A stretch of DNA of 64,000 bases from contig NW_022985562.1 of the NCBI RefSeq assembly GCF_010093815.1, positions 744,001-808,000 on the forward strand. Direction: 5' to 3'. Below, piece after piece: positions 46,283-57,678 of this stretch; position 1 is the stretch's first letter; the number at the start of each line of letters is the position of its first letter. The notes under the pieces were generated by a model. That model did not search any database. It was given only the letters and a program-made list of their open reading frames with translations, and was not told where the DNA came from. This DNA comes from Pseudovirgaria hyperparasitica. Taxonomy: Eukaryota; Ascomycota; Dothideomycetes; Acrospermales; Acrospermaceae. Made by a program: the position numbers and the translations under genes.

Positions 46283-46466
46283 TGTTGACTTGTGCTGTTG
46301 ACTTGTGCTGTTGACTTGTGCTGTTGACTTGTGCTGTTGACTTGTGCTGTTGACTTGTGCTGTNNNNNNNNNNNNNNNNNNNNNNNNNTGTTGACTTGTG
46401 CTGTTGACTTGTGCTGTTGACTTGTGCTGTTGACTTGTGCTGTTGACTTGTGCTGTTGACTTGTGC
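46283..46466. repeat. 13-bp minisatellite TGTTGACTTGTGC
   Basis: Six exact copies lie left of the N run (46283-46360, plus TGT) and six exact copies right of it (46389-46466). No copy differs, so the array is young or kept uniform. The phase across the gap does not fit the period, so the true copy number is unknown. Confidence 0.95.
46364..46388. other. Assembly gap (25 N) inside the minisatellite
   Basis: A run of 25 undetermined bases. Its length is probably nominal because the repeat phase is broken across it. Confidence 0.98.
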
Positions 46467-46681
46467 TGTCGTCATGTTCTGTTGTTACCACTCTTCATTT
46501 TCACTGCGGTACAAGAGCAAGAAGAGAAACAAAAAAGAAGCAGTTTTATGTAAGTCTATAGCCGTGTACCAGTCAGTACCAGTCCATCCATCCCCACGTC
46601 CTACCCACCCACCCACCAACCACCACCTTCCCCAGCCCTTCCCCTACATTTCAACAACTCCACACCAAAACCCCTCCCACT

Positions 46682-49010
46682 TCACCTCCACGCCCTCTCC
46701 ACATTCACCACCCGACACCCTTCCTCCCCACCATCCCCATCCACCCCATCCCCCCTCCCCTCCAACCACCCAACCACAAAAACCCTCTCCCCCTCCCCCT
46801 CCAACACCCTCACCGCCTCCCGCACATTCCCCTCCTTAACAACAACCACCATGCCCAACCCCGTATTCCACACCCGCGCAAACTCCCCATCCGCCACATT
46901 CCCCGCCTTCTTCAACCACCTAAACACCGGCGGCACAGGGTACGCAGATGCATCGACGACGGCACGCAGATGCGGCGGGAGCATGCGTGGGATGTTTTCT
47001 ACGAGCCCGCCGCCGGTGATGTGGGCTATGCCTTCGAGGAGGTTGCGCTGGGTGGCGGCGAGGATGGCGTGGACGTAGATGCGGGTTGGGGTTAGGAGGG
47101 CTTGGCCTAGGGTTTGTGCTGGGTTGGTGTTTGTGTCGAAGGGTGCAGGGTCGGAGTATGCGAGGCCTGCGCGCTCGACGATGGCGCGCACGAGGCTGAA
47201 GCCGTTGCTGTGTACGCCGCTGGCCGCGAGCCCGAGGAGGACGTCGCCGGCTTGCATGTTTGCCGTGTCGGGGAGGACGCGCTGGTCGCGGTCGAGCGCG
47301 CCGATGGCGGCGCCACCGGCATCGTATTCGCCTCGCGCATAGAGACCGGGCATTTCGGCTGTTTCGCCGCCGATGAGGGCGCAGCCTGCGGCGCGACAGC
47401 CTGCTGCGACGCCCTCGATGAAGGAGGCTGTGGCGTCGAGGTCGAGGGTGGCGCAGGCGTAGTAGTCGAGGAAGAAGAGGGGGCGGGCGGACAGGGCGAC
47501 GATGTCGTTTACGTTCATTGCTACGAGGTCGATGCCGACGGTGGAGTGGGTGTTGGTTGCGAAGGCGAGTTTGACTTTGGTGCCGATGCCGTCTATGCCG
47601 GCGATGAGGATTGGGGGCTGGGTGTAGCCTGCGGCGGAGAGGTCGAAGGTGCCGCCGAAGGAGCCGATGAGGGCGTCGGTGCCGGGGCGGCGGGTTGAGG
47701 AGACGGCGGATTTGATGCGGGTTATGAGGGCGTTGCCGGTGGTGATGGAGACGCCGGTTGAGGCGTAGGTTAGGGGGGGTTGTGAGGGGGGGGAATGGGG
47801 ATGGGGATGGGGTTGTGAGGGGGTGTTGGTGTGGGTGACGGTGGTGCCTTCTTCGGCGGGCGCGAGGAGTTTCCAGGAGCAGGCGATGTTGTTCTTTGCG
47901 AATTCGGCGGTGATGTGGTGCGCGATGCTGTCAAAGTTGTGGGTTGCGAGGGCGAGGATGGTCGGGCCCGCGCCGGAGAGGCAGATACCCAGCAGGCCTG
48001 GGTGGGAGCTGGGCGTGACGCTCTGGAGGATCTCCGTGAGGCCGGGGATGAGGGTTTGGCGGTAGGGCTGGTGGATCTTGTCCTGCATCGCGCGGTAGAT
48101 CATGTCGGCGTCGGGCGGGCTCTGGCCCAGCGCGGTGGTGAGGAGGGCGAGGCGCTGGAGGTTGAAGATGATGTCGGGCCGGGTGTAGGACTGCGGGAGC
48201 ACCTCGCGGGCCTTGGCCGTGGCGACTTCGAATTCGGGGATGATGGCGATGCATTTGATTTCGGGCGCCCATTTGAAGCGCATGTAGTGCCCGATGTCGA
48301 GCGGTGGTTCGGGCGGCTGGAGGCCGGTGTCGATGCCGCCGGCTGGTTCGGGGAGTACCTGTTTTTCGTGGTGTGAGTATAGTATGTGTGGATAGATGGA
48401 TACAGATGTGTGGATTTCTTGGCATGGTGTTTTGTGTTGTGGATATGCGATGACTCGATTGACTTGACCACGTGTGTGATTGGATGCACCTTACCTCTGC
48501 TAGTGGAATCTCCTTGCGCTCCAAGTCCTCCTTGGACAGTTCGTTGAGATAGGTGCCGATGAAGCCGCCGTACAGCGCCGCAGCAACATTGTCCGGATGC
48601 CGCTCAATCATCAAACAGTAGTCCAACATCCGCGCTCTTGACAGTTTGAGGTTCCCGACTTCATTCGCCAGGGCGACGCCGCCGACAACAGCGCACGCGC
48701 TCGACCCCAGTCCTCGTCCTAACGGCACGGGATTGTGGACATGGACGTGAGTAGTCGCTGGAAACGCGCGCTGGCCAGCACATCGCAGGACATACAGCGC
48801 CACCCGAGTGATCAGGTTCTTCTCCGGGTCCAGACTGATGTCCTCCTTGCCCACGCCGGAATACTCAAGCACACAATTCAGCGGCTGCCCCGACACGGAT
48901 GCGTCAATGGTAACGTGCAGCTCGAGGTAGACGCTGAGCGCGAGTCCGATAACATCGAACCCGGGGCCGATGTTTGCGGACGAGCACGGGACCTTGATGA
49001 TGGTCGTCAT
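46682..49010 (-). CDS. THR1: Homoserine kinase fused to AIR synthetase (PurM) domain
   Basis: Two exons, 49010-48495 and 48358-46682, with a 136-bp intron, giving 730 aa. Residues 1 to about 345 are a complete GHMP homoserine kinase: KVPCSSANIGPGFDVIGLAL at the start, NPVPLGRGLGSSACAVVGG (ATP loop) and ICLSGAGPTILAL near the end. This enzyme phosphorylates homoserine in threonine synthesis. After a His/Pro/Gln linker (about 350-365) comes a full-length AIR synthetase domain (about 366-725), normally step 5 of purine synthesis: RRPGTDALIGSFGG, GIDGIGTKVKLA, IGGETAEMPG, SGVHSNGFSLVR and HITGGGLVENIPR. Conserved positions differ: GIDGIGTK for GTDGVGTK, and ALSARPLFF where the family has VQGAEPLFF. 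Fungi usually carry AIRS in Ade5,7, so this extra domain may be redundant or altered. Confidence 0.9.
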
Positions 49011-49523
49011 GCTTTTGTGATACGCGGTGTGTGCTTTGTGGTGTTTGTTTGTTGTGACCGCTGCGCGTGGAAAGCCATCTACGAAACTTTTTTTTTTTGG
49101 TGGTTTATGTCGCTCACACTTTTTCACGCCCGACAATCGCGGGGTGCCAAGCCGTCCTGCAAGTTTGATACCTTATTCATGGGACCCATGACTGCTCGGC
49201 GTACCATGCGCGAGTCATGGCAAAGTGTGTGTGTTGACATGTTTGCGGATGTTTGGACTACATCAAATATTCACGTCGTCTTCATCTACGCCTCTCATCA
49301 AACCTTCGGATTTGCGAATGGCGCTGGGACGAAAAGGAGTCCTTGATGTTTCCTGTCGCGTGGCTTGTTTGCTAGGACCAGTCGAGACTAGCGCTCATCA
49401 GGCTTCAAACATCACCACCCAAGCCTCTTGTTGTTTTCTTTCTTTTCCTCCCATTCCCTTCATCGTCCACGTATATAAGACGGGCAACATGTCCCTCAAT
49501 CTGTGCTGCCAACATTCTCAGCC
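49011..49523. promoter_or_regulatory. Shared upstream region of divergent genes
   Basis: 513 bp between the start codons of the homoserine-kinase fusion (minus) and XLF (plus); it must contain both promoters. A TATATAAG-like element is present near 49473 on the plus strand, about 50 bp before the XLF ATG. No other specific site was recognised. Confidence 0.5.
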
Positions 49524-51120
49524 ATGAGCGACGCGTCGTGGAGCGCCCTGCCGCTTCTCAAGGCCACGAAAGACATTCCAGACTTGCTTGTCAAGGCCAT
49601 CTTTACCCAAGACAGCTATCATGTGTCGCTAACAGACATGAACGGCCATTTCTGGTCGCAGTCCAAAGACCGCAAGGGTGTCCGACGCGAGAGTATGGAG
49701 CAAGAGACTGCTATCGATGCATGCGAGAGCTTGACCAATCTGCGCCAGCTCCTCGAAAAGCTCGAGGGTGCGCTCAACGGTGCGGACGGGTGCACATGCA
49801 AAGTTGCCAGAGATGGAGAATCCCTCTCCTTGCAAGTCCAAGTCTCTCTGCCCAGACCCTTGGGCGTGCTGAGTTACGTCTTCCAGCTTGAATCTAAGCA
49901 CCAGGACTTCTACACCCAGATGGTGCTTCCCTTGGTCCTGACGGCGCATCATCAACAGCAAGACACTGCAGACCTTGTTGATCGTCTCAGCCATAAAGAC
50001 CACATCATCGAAGTGCTCTTGTCGCGTATGAAGGCTACAGGCATAGATATATCGGCCGTGTTTCCTGCTGCCAAGAAAGGTGATCTGAAGCAGGCGGGAA
50101 AGCAGGTGAGAGGTTTAGATCCATTCGACCAGCGCACATGGGAGAAGTCTCGAGCTGTGCAGCGGGGAGTGCATACGTCGATAACCAGTATGCTGAGGGA
50201 TCTCTCGCCTCGACTAGATTCAGCCTCGGAGCAAATCAGAGCTCAAGAAGCCCTGGGATTGTGGGAGGTCAGACACAGTGTGATACCTGGTAGTTCTGCA
50301 GAATCAAAGACAGAAGTCGAGATTTCCAGTTCTCCGGTGCCGGAGCAGGAGCAGGAGCAGGCTGAGACAGGCGATGATGAATTTCAGGTTAGTCAATGTG
50401 AATCACATGCTTCTTATAGGGTGCTTATTGTGGCGTCAGAGACAAGCGACTCCACCGGCCTTGAAACAAGTTCATTCTAGATCATCACCTGACGCTCTAA
50501 GATCACCTCGCACGTCGAATGCTGTAGTAGCCAGGCCGGCCGCCGACGACGACGAAACTACAGACGATGAAGATGACGACCTTGATGTTCCTACGAGCTC
50601 GAACATCACCAAGCCAAAGTGTCCAACACCCGAGCCTGAGCCAGTCGTCCCAGCCGTGAGGCCGAAAGGCAAGCTAGGCATGATTGGCAAACGCAAGCCG
50701 TCACCGGCTATGGACGTGGCTCTCCCTGAGCAAGAAGACACGGCCACGCTGCAACCTCAATCCGAAGCCATGGATATCAAAAATGACGAGCCAGCGACGA
50801 AAGTCATAGAATCGTCCGAGTCGGCCACATCAGCAGCGCCGAAAAAGGGGAAGCTGGGCGTTATCGGAGGCAGAAAGAAAGTCGCGACTAACGGGCCTGC
50901 TCACAGTCGTGAGATCCCAGACGACAGTATGGACATTGATGTGAAGGGTAAGTCAAGCGTGACAGCGACTAGGGTAAAGCGTGAGGCCACCAGTCCGACG
51001 AGACACAGCGCCGCTCCGCAGTCATCGCAGGAGAAGGCAGATGAGAAAAGGGCCGAACTCAAACGTCAACTGGAGGAGGCCAAGAACAAGGCACCAGCGA
51101 AGAAGAAACGAAGATTCTAA
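49524..51120 (+). CDS. NEJ1: Non-homologous end-joining factor XLF / Nej1
   Basis: Two exons, 49524-50387 and 50440-51120, with a 52-bp intron, giving 514 aa. The N-terminal head (about 1-145: SWSALPLLKATKDIPDLLVKAIFTQDSYHVSLTDMNGHFWSQS) has the XLF/XRCC4 beta-sandwich pattern. The coiled stalk follows (about 150-210), with DLVDRLSHKDHIIEVLLSRMKATG. The rest is disordered, acidic then basic. KGKLGMIGKRK and KGKLGVIGGRKK are two copies of a short motif seen in fungal XLF tails. The protein ends in KKKRRF, a basic Ku-binding type tail. XLF supports DNA ligase IV-XRCC4 (Lig4-Lif1) during double-strand break joining in the nucleus. The acceptor choice (50439) was set by phase. Confidence 0.9.
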
Positions 51121-51881
51121 CGCTGCAATAATCAGGCCATGTAGAAGGCGCATACACGCAAGCTGGTGTCCAGTATACATGGCGCCTCATGATGGCGCAG
51201 TAGGTATATTTAGCTTTATATCCATTTCATGAAATGCCTTTCGGCAGTTGTTTCAGTAAAACTTTTTCTCAATCAAGTAAGACATGGTGTGTTGTCATTG
51301 TCTCTTCTTCTCATTTTCTCCAAAATATCCCTTTCACACATTGCCTCAACGTCGTCGATAAAGCGCCTTTCTCTCAGCTTCACTCCTGATTTCAACGGCG
51401 ATCTGTCATGTCACTTGCCAGGCCGCTTAGCTGCACAACAACAGAAAAGGAGTGGAGGACGCGACCGCTTGGAGGCTTGAAGCATGGGCAAAGTGAATCA
51501 ACGCGCGGTGAGACGTCGAAAACAGCTCTTTGTTGTTTGCACTAGCTCTGTCTGCTCTCCTGTCCTACCCACAGCGCATCCAACCAATTCTCTCGCAGAA
51601 AGTGACCATACATTCTACACCTCTACACTCTACATTCCCGCATCTGAAAGAAACGCAACTCCAGGTCAGTCCAGGGTCAAACGCCTGTTTCTGTGTTTGT
51701 CCCTGCCGTCAGTAACTGTTACTATTACTGTTACTGCCACGGATCGCGTTCCTACCTGCTGCTCGTTCTCGACACGCGCCTTCCCCCAGATCTTCATCGG
51801 CAGCTCCACCTGCGTTATCCAGATATCTCTGTCTCTATCGCTATTGCCTCTGCTCCTCCTAGCAAACATATCTTCTTCGCC
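51121..51881. other. Intergenic / leader of the next gene
   Basis: About 760 bp. The second half is C/T-rich with several short upstream ATG frames, typical of a leader region. Confidence 0.4.
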
Positions 51882-54800
51882 ATGTGCACATATCAGTATC
51901 TCTATTATTCCGCATGTTGTCATCAGACTTTCATCTTACTGGATTATTGCGACAAATACAAGGCTCTGAATCCGCAGAGCTTCAAAGCTCCTGTGCCTTC
52001 TGATGTCACTTCGCAGGATACCTCAAACGTAACACAGGTAGACTCGGATTCAGCGCGCGAAGACACTTCGCAGGTGTCCCGGCTTCGAAGAACTCAGTCG
52101 GTCTCTCAAGGTACTACGTCGACTGATACTCGCAGACGGAGAGCGTCGTTTCCAGACTCTTGTCTTAGTCGCTTGTACATGTGTAAGTCCCTTCATTTGT
52201 TTCCTCACGCTCAAAACTGACTGTTGGATCCAGATCGAGAGCGTATCCCTTTAGCTGCATCAATGGATCTTCATATGTCACTGGAACGTCCGGGAGACGC
52301 TACAATGCTGCCAGATGCCAGCCCGGAGCATCACATACTCCAAGAAGGACACATGAGACATGTGCTGTCGCGAGAAGAGCTCAACGTAAACGTTAGCAAG
52401 GGTCTGATCCGTCGAACACAGACACCCGATGGCAGGGAGAAGTTACACGTCTCTCATGATTGCAAAGTTCCAGGTGTCAATGCGAGCCTCGAAAATCATG
52501 GGCCTTCACCAACAAGCTACTCTTCTCGCAATGTCTCTGGATGCAGCTTGAAGGACGCTGCTACCCTCACCATGTTTCCTCCGCTACAGGATACTACAAA
52601 CAGCAGTGTCCAGTGCACGGTGTCGGTCCGCAGCAGCAGCAATACCCTGTCTCAAGTATCGTGGGCTCAGGTCGCTGGTGGCTCCTCTTCAAACCGCCCA
52701 GAGCAGAACACTGCAACTTCATCAACACTCTGCACACGTGCTGGTACCTCTGGATCCGATGCTTTGACGTCGTCGAGTACCCCGACTCGTACTACTGTTG
52801 CATCAGATCTACAGTCCCCGGCTGCCAGATCTACGGCCTCACCAAGTGGTAAGGCGTATCAATCCATCATTCCTATCCTTATCCTGCCTGACAGCCTCTT
52901 CACTCCTCCTTTATCTGATTCCGACTCCGACTCAGATAGAACAATCATACCAGATGCTAACACATCAGGAGTGCGCCGAAACACACAGCAGGCTATGACC
53001 TACGCGTCCGTGCTGTCAAAGCCAAGAGCAGCTCATGCAAGCCCAAAGACTTCAGGAGAAACATCAGCAGTGGAAAAGTCATATACCACACCCGAGAAGC
53101 ATAATGCGGCAGACAACAAGCAAGAGAGTCCGGCAGATGGATCTGGTAAGGCGAAGAGCAGAGCACCAACTCTGCAGACCGCTCAACGAGCTGCCATGCG
53201 TGAGCTGAGGCGCAAGGAGTCGATCATTGGACAGGAACCAAAGTCACCCGCTGAGAAACGACTGCTTCGACCCGCTGCAAGCTGTGGTAATCTACGCAAG
53301 CCGGACAACTCAGGAAGTCCTGGCGCTGGAGATGCGCTTTCTCCTACGGTGAAGCTCAGTCCCAGTAAGGCTGGCTCCTTGAGATCAAAGTCCCCGATTC
53401 GATTTGGCATGGATAATCAAAGTTATTCCAGGGTCGGCCCCTTGTCAAAGAGTCCAACGCGTAGAGTTCCCGCGGGTCTGAGCCCTTCCACCCGCCGTCA
53501 CATCCAGCACACGCCACACTCGTCCATAACTTCGTCGAGTGACGCAAATTTTGTCTCAGCTCAGCATTCTCCCCATGACGATGGCTCGCCAAACAGCTTT
53601 GTCACCGCTATTGAAATGCCCGAGCCTGAGGATACTTCAATCTTATCGAGCAGTCCAACTAAAACAAGCCAAACACGACGGGACACTAGAGCAGATGAGC
53701 GCCTTGATGTTGACCCGGGACGAACCATTCGAGTGGCAAGAATGATGCCCGCAATTCCAGATATAAAGTCTCACCAGGTTCTGAGAAATATGGACAAGGA
53801 GATGACCTCTAATCCTGGAGTGAAGTCTACGGAGCCGAAATGCACCACAGCAGAGTCAAGACTGTCGAATAGTAGTATGCCCATTAGAGACGTGCATCTT
53901 GCATCTATTTCTGCAGGTTCACATATACCTCTCCCAATAGCAGTCGCGAGGTCTCGTAAGAACTCAGTCGCCAGTAATGCAAGCATCAGCACCACGAAAT
54001 GGAGACCGGAGCTGGGTCGGCTAGAGAGTGAACGCTCGACAGGGCTAGATGCGACAGAAAAGGCTTCTGTAGCATCCTCTGACACCATCCCGTTCCCTGC
54101 TTTCGAACCTGTTACATCTGACACAGGAGAGGTGGCAGAAGCGTGGTCGTCCGTAGACGAAGCCAAGATGGGATCATACATCGCGCCGGACAGGCTGAGC
54201 TATCAAGAGTCTCGGAAGTCTTCTTACGCCAAAGGCGGGAGCCAGATACCGGCAAGTCTCTCAGGTTCAACGGAAGTATCGGAAGGTCCAGGCCCGCTCT
54301 CTCGTGCCAATTCTCTAGCCAAGAGAAGAGAGTCGATCGAAGAAATCAAGAGAGCGACACTCCGTCGCGGTAGCAGCGCTGCCAAAGCCCGGGAAATGAT
54401 CCCCTCATCACCAATCGAGGAGATCACGTCCCCCAGGCTCACTGGACTTGGTCCACTCGCAGACAAGGCGGTACCCCCAATCAACGAGGGCATTCATGAG
54501 GGCTATGTCCAGGAGCGAAACTATCGAACTGAACCTAGCACTCGTATGTCCCAGGCAGATATGTTCAATTCGATGTCACGACATACGGCCACCTGGGATC
54601 AGCCAGCTCTTGTTCATAAAGGGAACTTCGCAAATAATCCAGCCGTAAACAGCAGCGGTCCGGTACTGTCGATCGCGGAGATGGCTGATCAACATAGGAC
54701 ACAGAGATTACTGAAACTTGCACAAAAGCGCGAGGCCCTGGCAAAGTCTACAAACTCGTCTGATTTGCGACCTGATGCGCCCGTATTTGTTCCAGGACAG

Positions 54801-55745
54801 GGCTTCAGCCGTCCTCCACTACCAATGGACTGGCAGTTTCCAAGTAGTGCTGTTACCACGGTCAATTCTATTAACGCAGCTCCCACGTTTGCAACAACCA
54901 CCCCCGTAGAAGACATGGACCCGAACGAGTCACCTTTACACGGCAAGGGTAAGAAGAAAAAGACCAGGACCAACAAAAAGCGCAGCGACACTGTAAATTC
55001 ATATCCTGGGCAAGCGCCCATATCGGCGTCGGAATCTTTGGCTGGGGCCTTGCAGCCACAAGACCAGCGGTCAGGTTGGAAGCCCAGCTTCACTAAATGG
55101 AAGCCATCGTCCTTCGAAGAATCCAGCAACGCTGCCCTCAGTCCTCGCACGTACTCACAATCGTATGGAGGATTTCGCAAGCGGCCTTTTTATGACTGCT
55201 ACAATACAGGCAAGCGGTATGACCAAAATGGCGTACCAGTGCAGCAATATCGGAACGATCAGTTCGCTGGTAATCCATGGGCCCAACCACATATCCAGCA
55301 GAGCTCGATGCAACCATATGAGCAGATTCCCAATCCAGGATTTCGTGTAGCAGCACCATACAACCAAGCAGGCAACATGCTTCCTGGAGGGTTTGCCACT
55401 GCACACCCAGCAGGGCGTAGCTATCGACCAAGCGGACCGGGATATGGCGGTCAGTGCCTTTCGTTGGCTCCGGCAAATTATTCAGGGATGGCTAGTGGAT
55501 CACCAATCTCGCTGCGAGGAGGAGGCGGACGAGGCGGAGGCGGAGGCGGAGGCGGAGTAGGTCGAAGTGTCCGGCCAGGACCTGATGTCCCGGCTGTGCG
55601 TCGAGAGTATGTCGGATATTCGCAAAGCATCAAGCCGCGTGCCCTCAAGAATTGTGGACACTACGAAGTGATCACCGCGATAGAGATCATCGGCGGTCCT
55701 AAGTGTCCGAGATGCGCTCCTGATGAGCATAATCGCGGAAGATAA
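51882..55745 (+). CDS. Large disordered protein with cysteine motifs at both ends
   Basis: Two exons, 51882-52182 and 52234-55745, with a 51-bp intron, giving 1270 aa. The start (GCCATGTGC) gives MCTYQYLYYSACCHQTF...YC, a short Cys/His block that also begins other fungal proteins of unknown function. The centre is low-complexity and rich in Ser, Thr, Pro and Arg, with many SP/TP sites (SPTKT, SPSKAGS, SPIRFG). KGKKKKTRTNKKR near residue 1010 could be a nuclear signal. A Gly-rich run (RGGGGRGGGGGGGG) precedes the C-terminus, which ends NCGHYEVITAIEIIGGPKCPRCAPD, a probable zinc-binding CxH...CxxC knuckle. I recognise no enzyme domain. Function unknown. Confidence 0.75.
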
Positions 55746-56268
55746 GTGTGGAGAAGCAAACGGTGCGAACAGAGAAAAAGGACTAGTGGCACGAGGGATA
55801 CTATATCGAATTACAGGTGGAAGCAAGGGGCACTGAGAATGGAATGAAGGGCGTTGGAAAAGCGACATCAAGTGGAAAAGCATGTTTCTTACTCCTGCAA
55901 AAAAGGTCAGATACCCTTGTCTTATTGGTGAAAGGCTAGCAGCGGAGGCGACATTTGGGTATCTATCTGTATTCCAAAATGTGGTCACAAGGGGCTGGAA
56001 TGGAAGGCTCAGGGACGCATGTCAGCACAAGCATGGATAGTTCGCACAGCGATTGGCGGTATGATAGCGATACCGCAAGTATGATAGGTCTCGAATCAGA
56101 AGTATGAATATGCAAAGGACGAGACGATGATTTATAGAGACAACAAAAGTGGGATGGTAAAGACAGGGCCCTTGAAGGGTTATTTATGGACCCTACTACT
56201 GTCAGTCGACTCTATCCTATCTATAACTAATGACTGATAGCGTATCATGCCTTCCTTACTCAGACAGA
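55746..56268. other. Intergenic between convergent gene ends
   Basis: About 520 bp between two stop codons. No gene, RNA or repeat was recognised; it probably holds both polyadenylation regions. Confidence 0.4.
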
Positions 56269-57678
56269 TCACTCGGTATACTCGTCTAACCCAACAAGCC
56301 ATGCAGTAATGCTACTCAGCAGCGTCATAATCACCCCTTGTTCGGCCCAGAAATGACCTGCCCCGGCAACTGTGCGGCTCTGCAGCACGGCATGAGAGTC
56401 ATGCTGCAGCCTGGCCGTCCACTGATCCAATCGCTTCGCAGACGTGAAGAAGTCCTGGTCGCCATACACGATCAAGGCTGGGTGGTTCTCTAGCACACTG
56501 CCATTACCACTGCCATTACCACTGCCATTACTGCTACCACCACCACCACTACCACCACCACCAGGCTGACTCCTAGATCCGCGCAGACCAAATGCCAGCG
56601 CGACAGAGAGCGGCGCAAGGAGCGGCGAGACGAGCAAGAAGGCCGTTTGCGCGACATCGATATGTAGATGCAGCGGCGCTTGTTGCCCCTCTTTGTGCCC
56701 CTCCTCCTCGTCCTCGTCCTCCTCCTTCTCCCGTGTCATCGCCTCACTTCCATGCTCTCGCTGCTGTCTCCTCGTCGTCGTCGTCGTCGTCGTACTCCTC
56801 CTCTTCCTCCGCCCCGAAATCTCGCGCAACTTGCCAGGCAGGGAGTCTATACTGACGCGATGATGCGACTCGCGACTAATCCTCCTCGTTCTCCCGTGAC
56901 TCTGGCGCTCGCTGCTGGGCGTTTCCTCGCCGCCCATGCTGATGGAGAGGGTCTGTGCGTAGGGTGGTGGTGGTGGTGGTGCGCTGCTGTGTGTTGTCTT
57001 CTTTTGCTTCTTTTTGACTGGGGAGGCGCGCGGTGTGAGGGCGGCGGCTTCGTGCGCGAGGTGGCGGGCGCGCAGTCGGATTTCGGAGGCGGTGGTGCCG
57101 GGCTCCGGGCTTGTGAAGCGTGTTGTTATGCTGGTTGGGGCGGGGAGGTGGGAGACGATTAGGGAGCCGTAGGAGTAGCCGCCGAGGAGGAGGCGGATGC
57201 GCGGGGGTGAGCGCCCACGGGGGCTTCCGGAGGAGGAGGAAGAGTCGTCGTCTGAGTCTGGTCTTGCGGAACTGGTTCTGCTGCTGTCGCTGCTGCCGAG
57301 GAGGGTGAGGAAGACGGCGAGGAAGCCCGCGTAGGAGATGTAGTCCTCGAGCTCAGCTCTGCCGCTCCACGTCGTCTTGCGCTTCGACGCGCCCGCGCCG
57401 CGGAAGTTGAATGTGCCGACGGTCCAGCCGTGGGCGAGCAGCGTGCTGCCGATGGAGGAGATGACGGCGTCGTCGTAGCTGCCGCCGAGGGGCGCGTAAG
57501 GGTGTGCGAGGACGGCGCCTTTGGGGCGAGGTTTGGGATGCGATGGGTGGTCGGCGTCGTCGTCGTCATAGTCGTCGTCGTGTGCGCTGTTGAAGGGGAT
57601 GTACAGGTGGCAATCTAGGGGAGTGTCGTCGTGGAGGGAGGGGATTGTGAAAGCGAATGTTGGTTTAGGCAGGCCCAT
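56269..57678 (-). CDS. Alpha/beta-hydrolase with low-complexity insert
   Basis: Single exon of 469 aa from the ATG at 57678. KGAVLAHPYAPLGGSYDD (about 55-72) is the oxyanion region and GWTVGTFNFRGAGASKR the next strand-loop. GGYSYGSLIVSHL (about 168) is the nucleophile elbow. IVYGDQDFFT supplies the acidic residue and VAGAGHFWAEQG the His. The order matches the COG2945-like fungal alpha/beta-hydrolases. Between elbow and acid lies a roughly 170-residue hydrophilic insert with Pro8-like, Thr8, Glu-rich and Gly/Ser/Asn repeats, unusual for the fold and probably a disordered loop. Substrate unknown. Confidence 0.8.
   Translation of the reverse strand: MGLPKPTFAFTIPSLHDDTPLDCHLYIPFNSAHDDDYDDDDADHPSHPKPRPKGAVLAHPYAPLGGSYDDAVISSIGSTLLAHGWTVGTFNFRGAGASKRKTTWSGRAELEDYISYAGFLAVFLTLLGSSDSSRTSSARPDSDDDSSSSSGSPRGRSPPRIRLLLGGYSYGSLIVSHLPAPTSITTRFTSPEPGTTASEIRLRARHLAHEAAALTPRASPVKKKQKKTTHSSAPPPPPPYAQTLSISMGGEETPSSERQSHGRTRRISRESHHRVSIDSLPGKLREISGRRKRRSTTTTTTTRRQQREHGSEAMTREKEEDEDEEEGHKEGQQAPLHLHIDVAQTAFLLVSPLLAPLSVALAFGLRGSRSQPGGGGSGGGGSSNGSGNGSGNGSVLENHPALIVYGDQDFFTSAKRLDQWTARLQHDSHAVLQSRTVAGAGHFWAEQGVIMTLLSSITAWLVGLDEYTE

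Larger units (their letters stand above)
45802..46681. other. Intergenic with tandem repeats and assembly gap
   Basis: Convergent gene ends. It contains a 10-bp repeat (46101-46150), a 13-bp repeat (46283-46466) interrupted by 25 Ns, and C/CA-rich DNA running into the 3' end of the fusion gene. No gene was seen. Confidence 0.6.

Noticed and set aside
46283-46466. Regular repeats that might suggest a CRISPR-like array
   Set aside because: Units are directly adjacent without spacers, and the host is a eukaryote; it is a minisatellite.
46158-46491. Open frames encoding repeats of STSQQHKSTAQVN
   Set aside because: They are translations of the 13-bp minisatellite and cross the assembly gap; no gene support.
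47831-48376. 181-codon plus-strand frame opposite the fusion gene
   Set aside because: Antisense shadow of the well-supported homoserine kinase/AIRS coding region.
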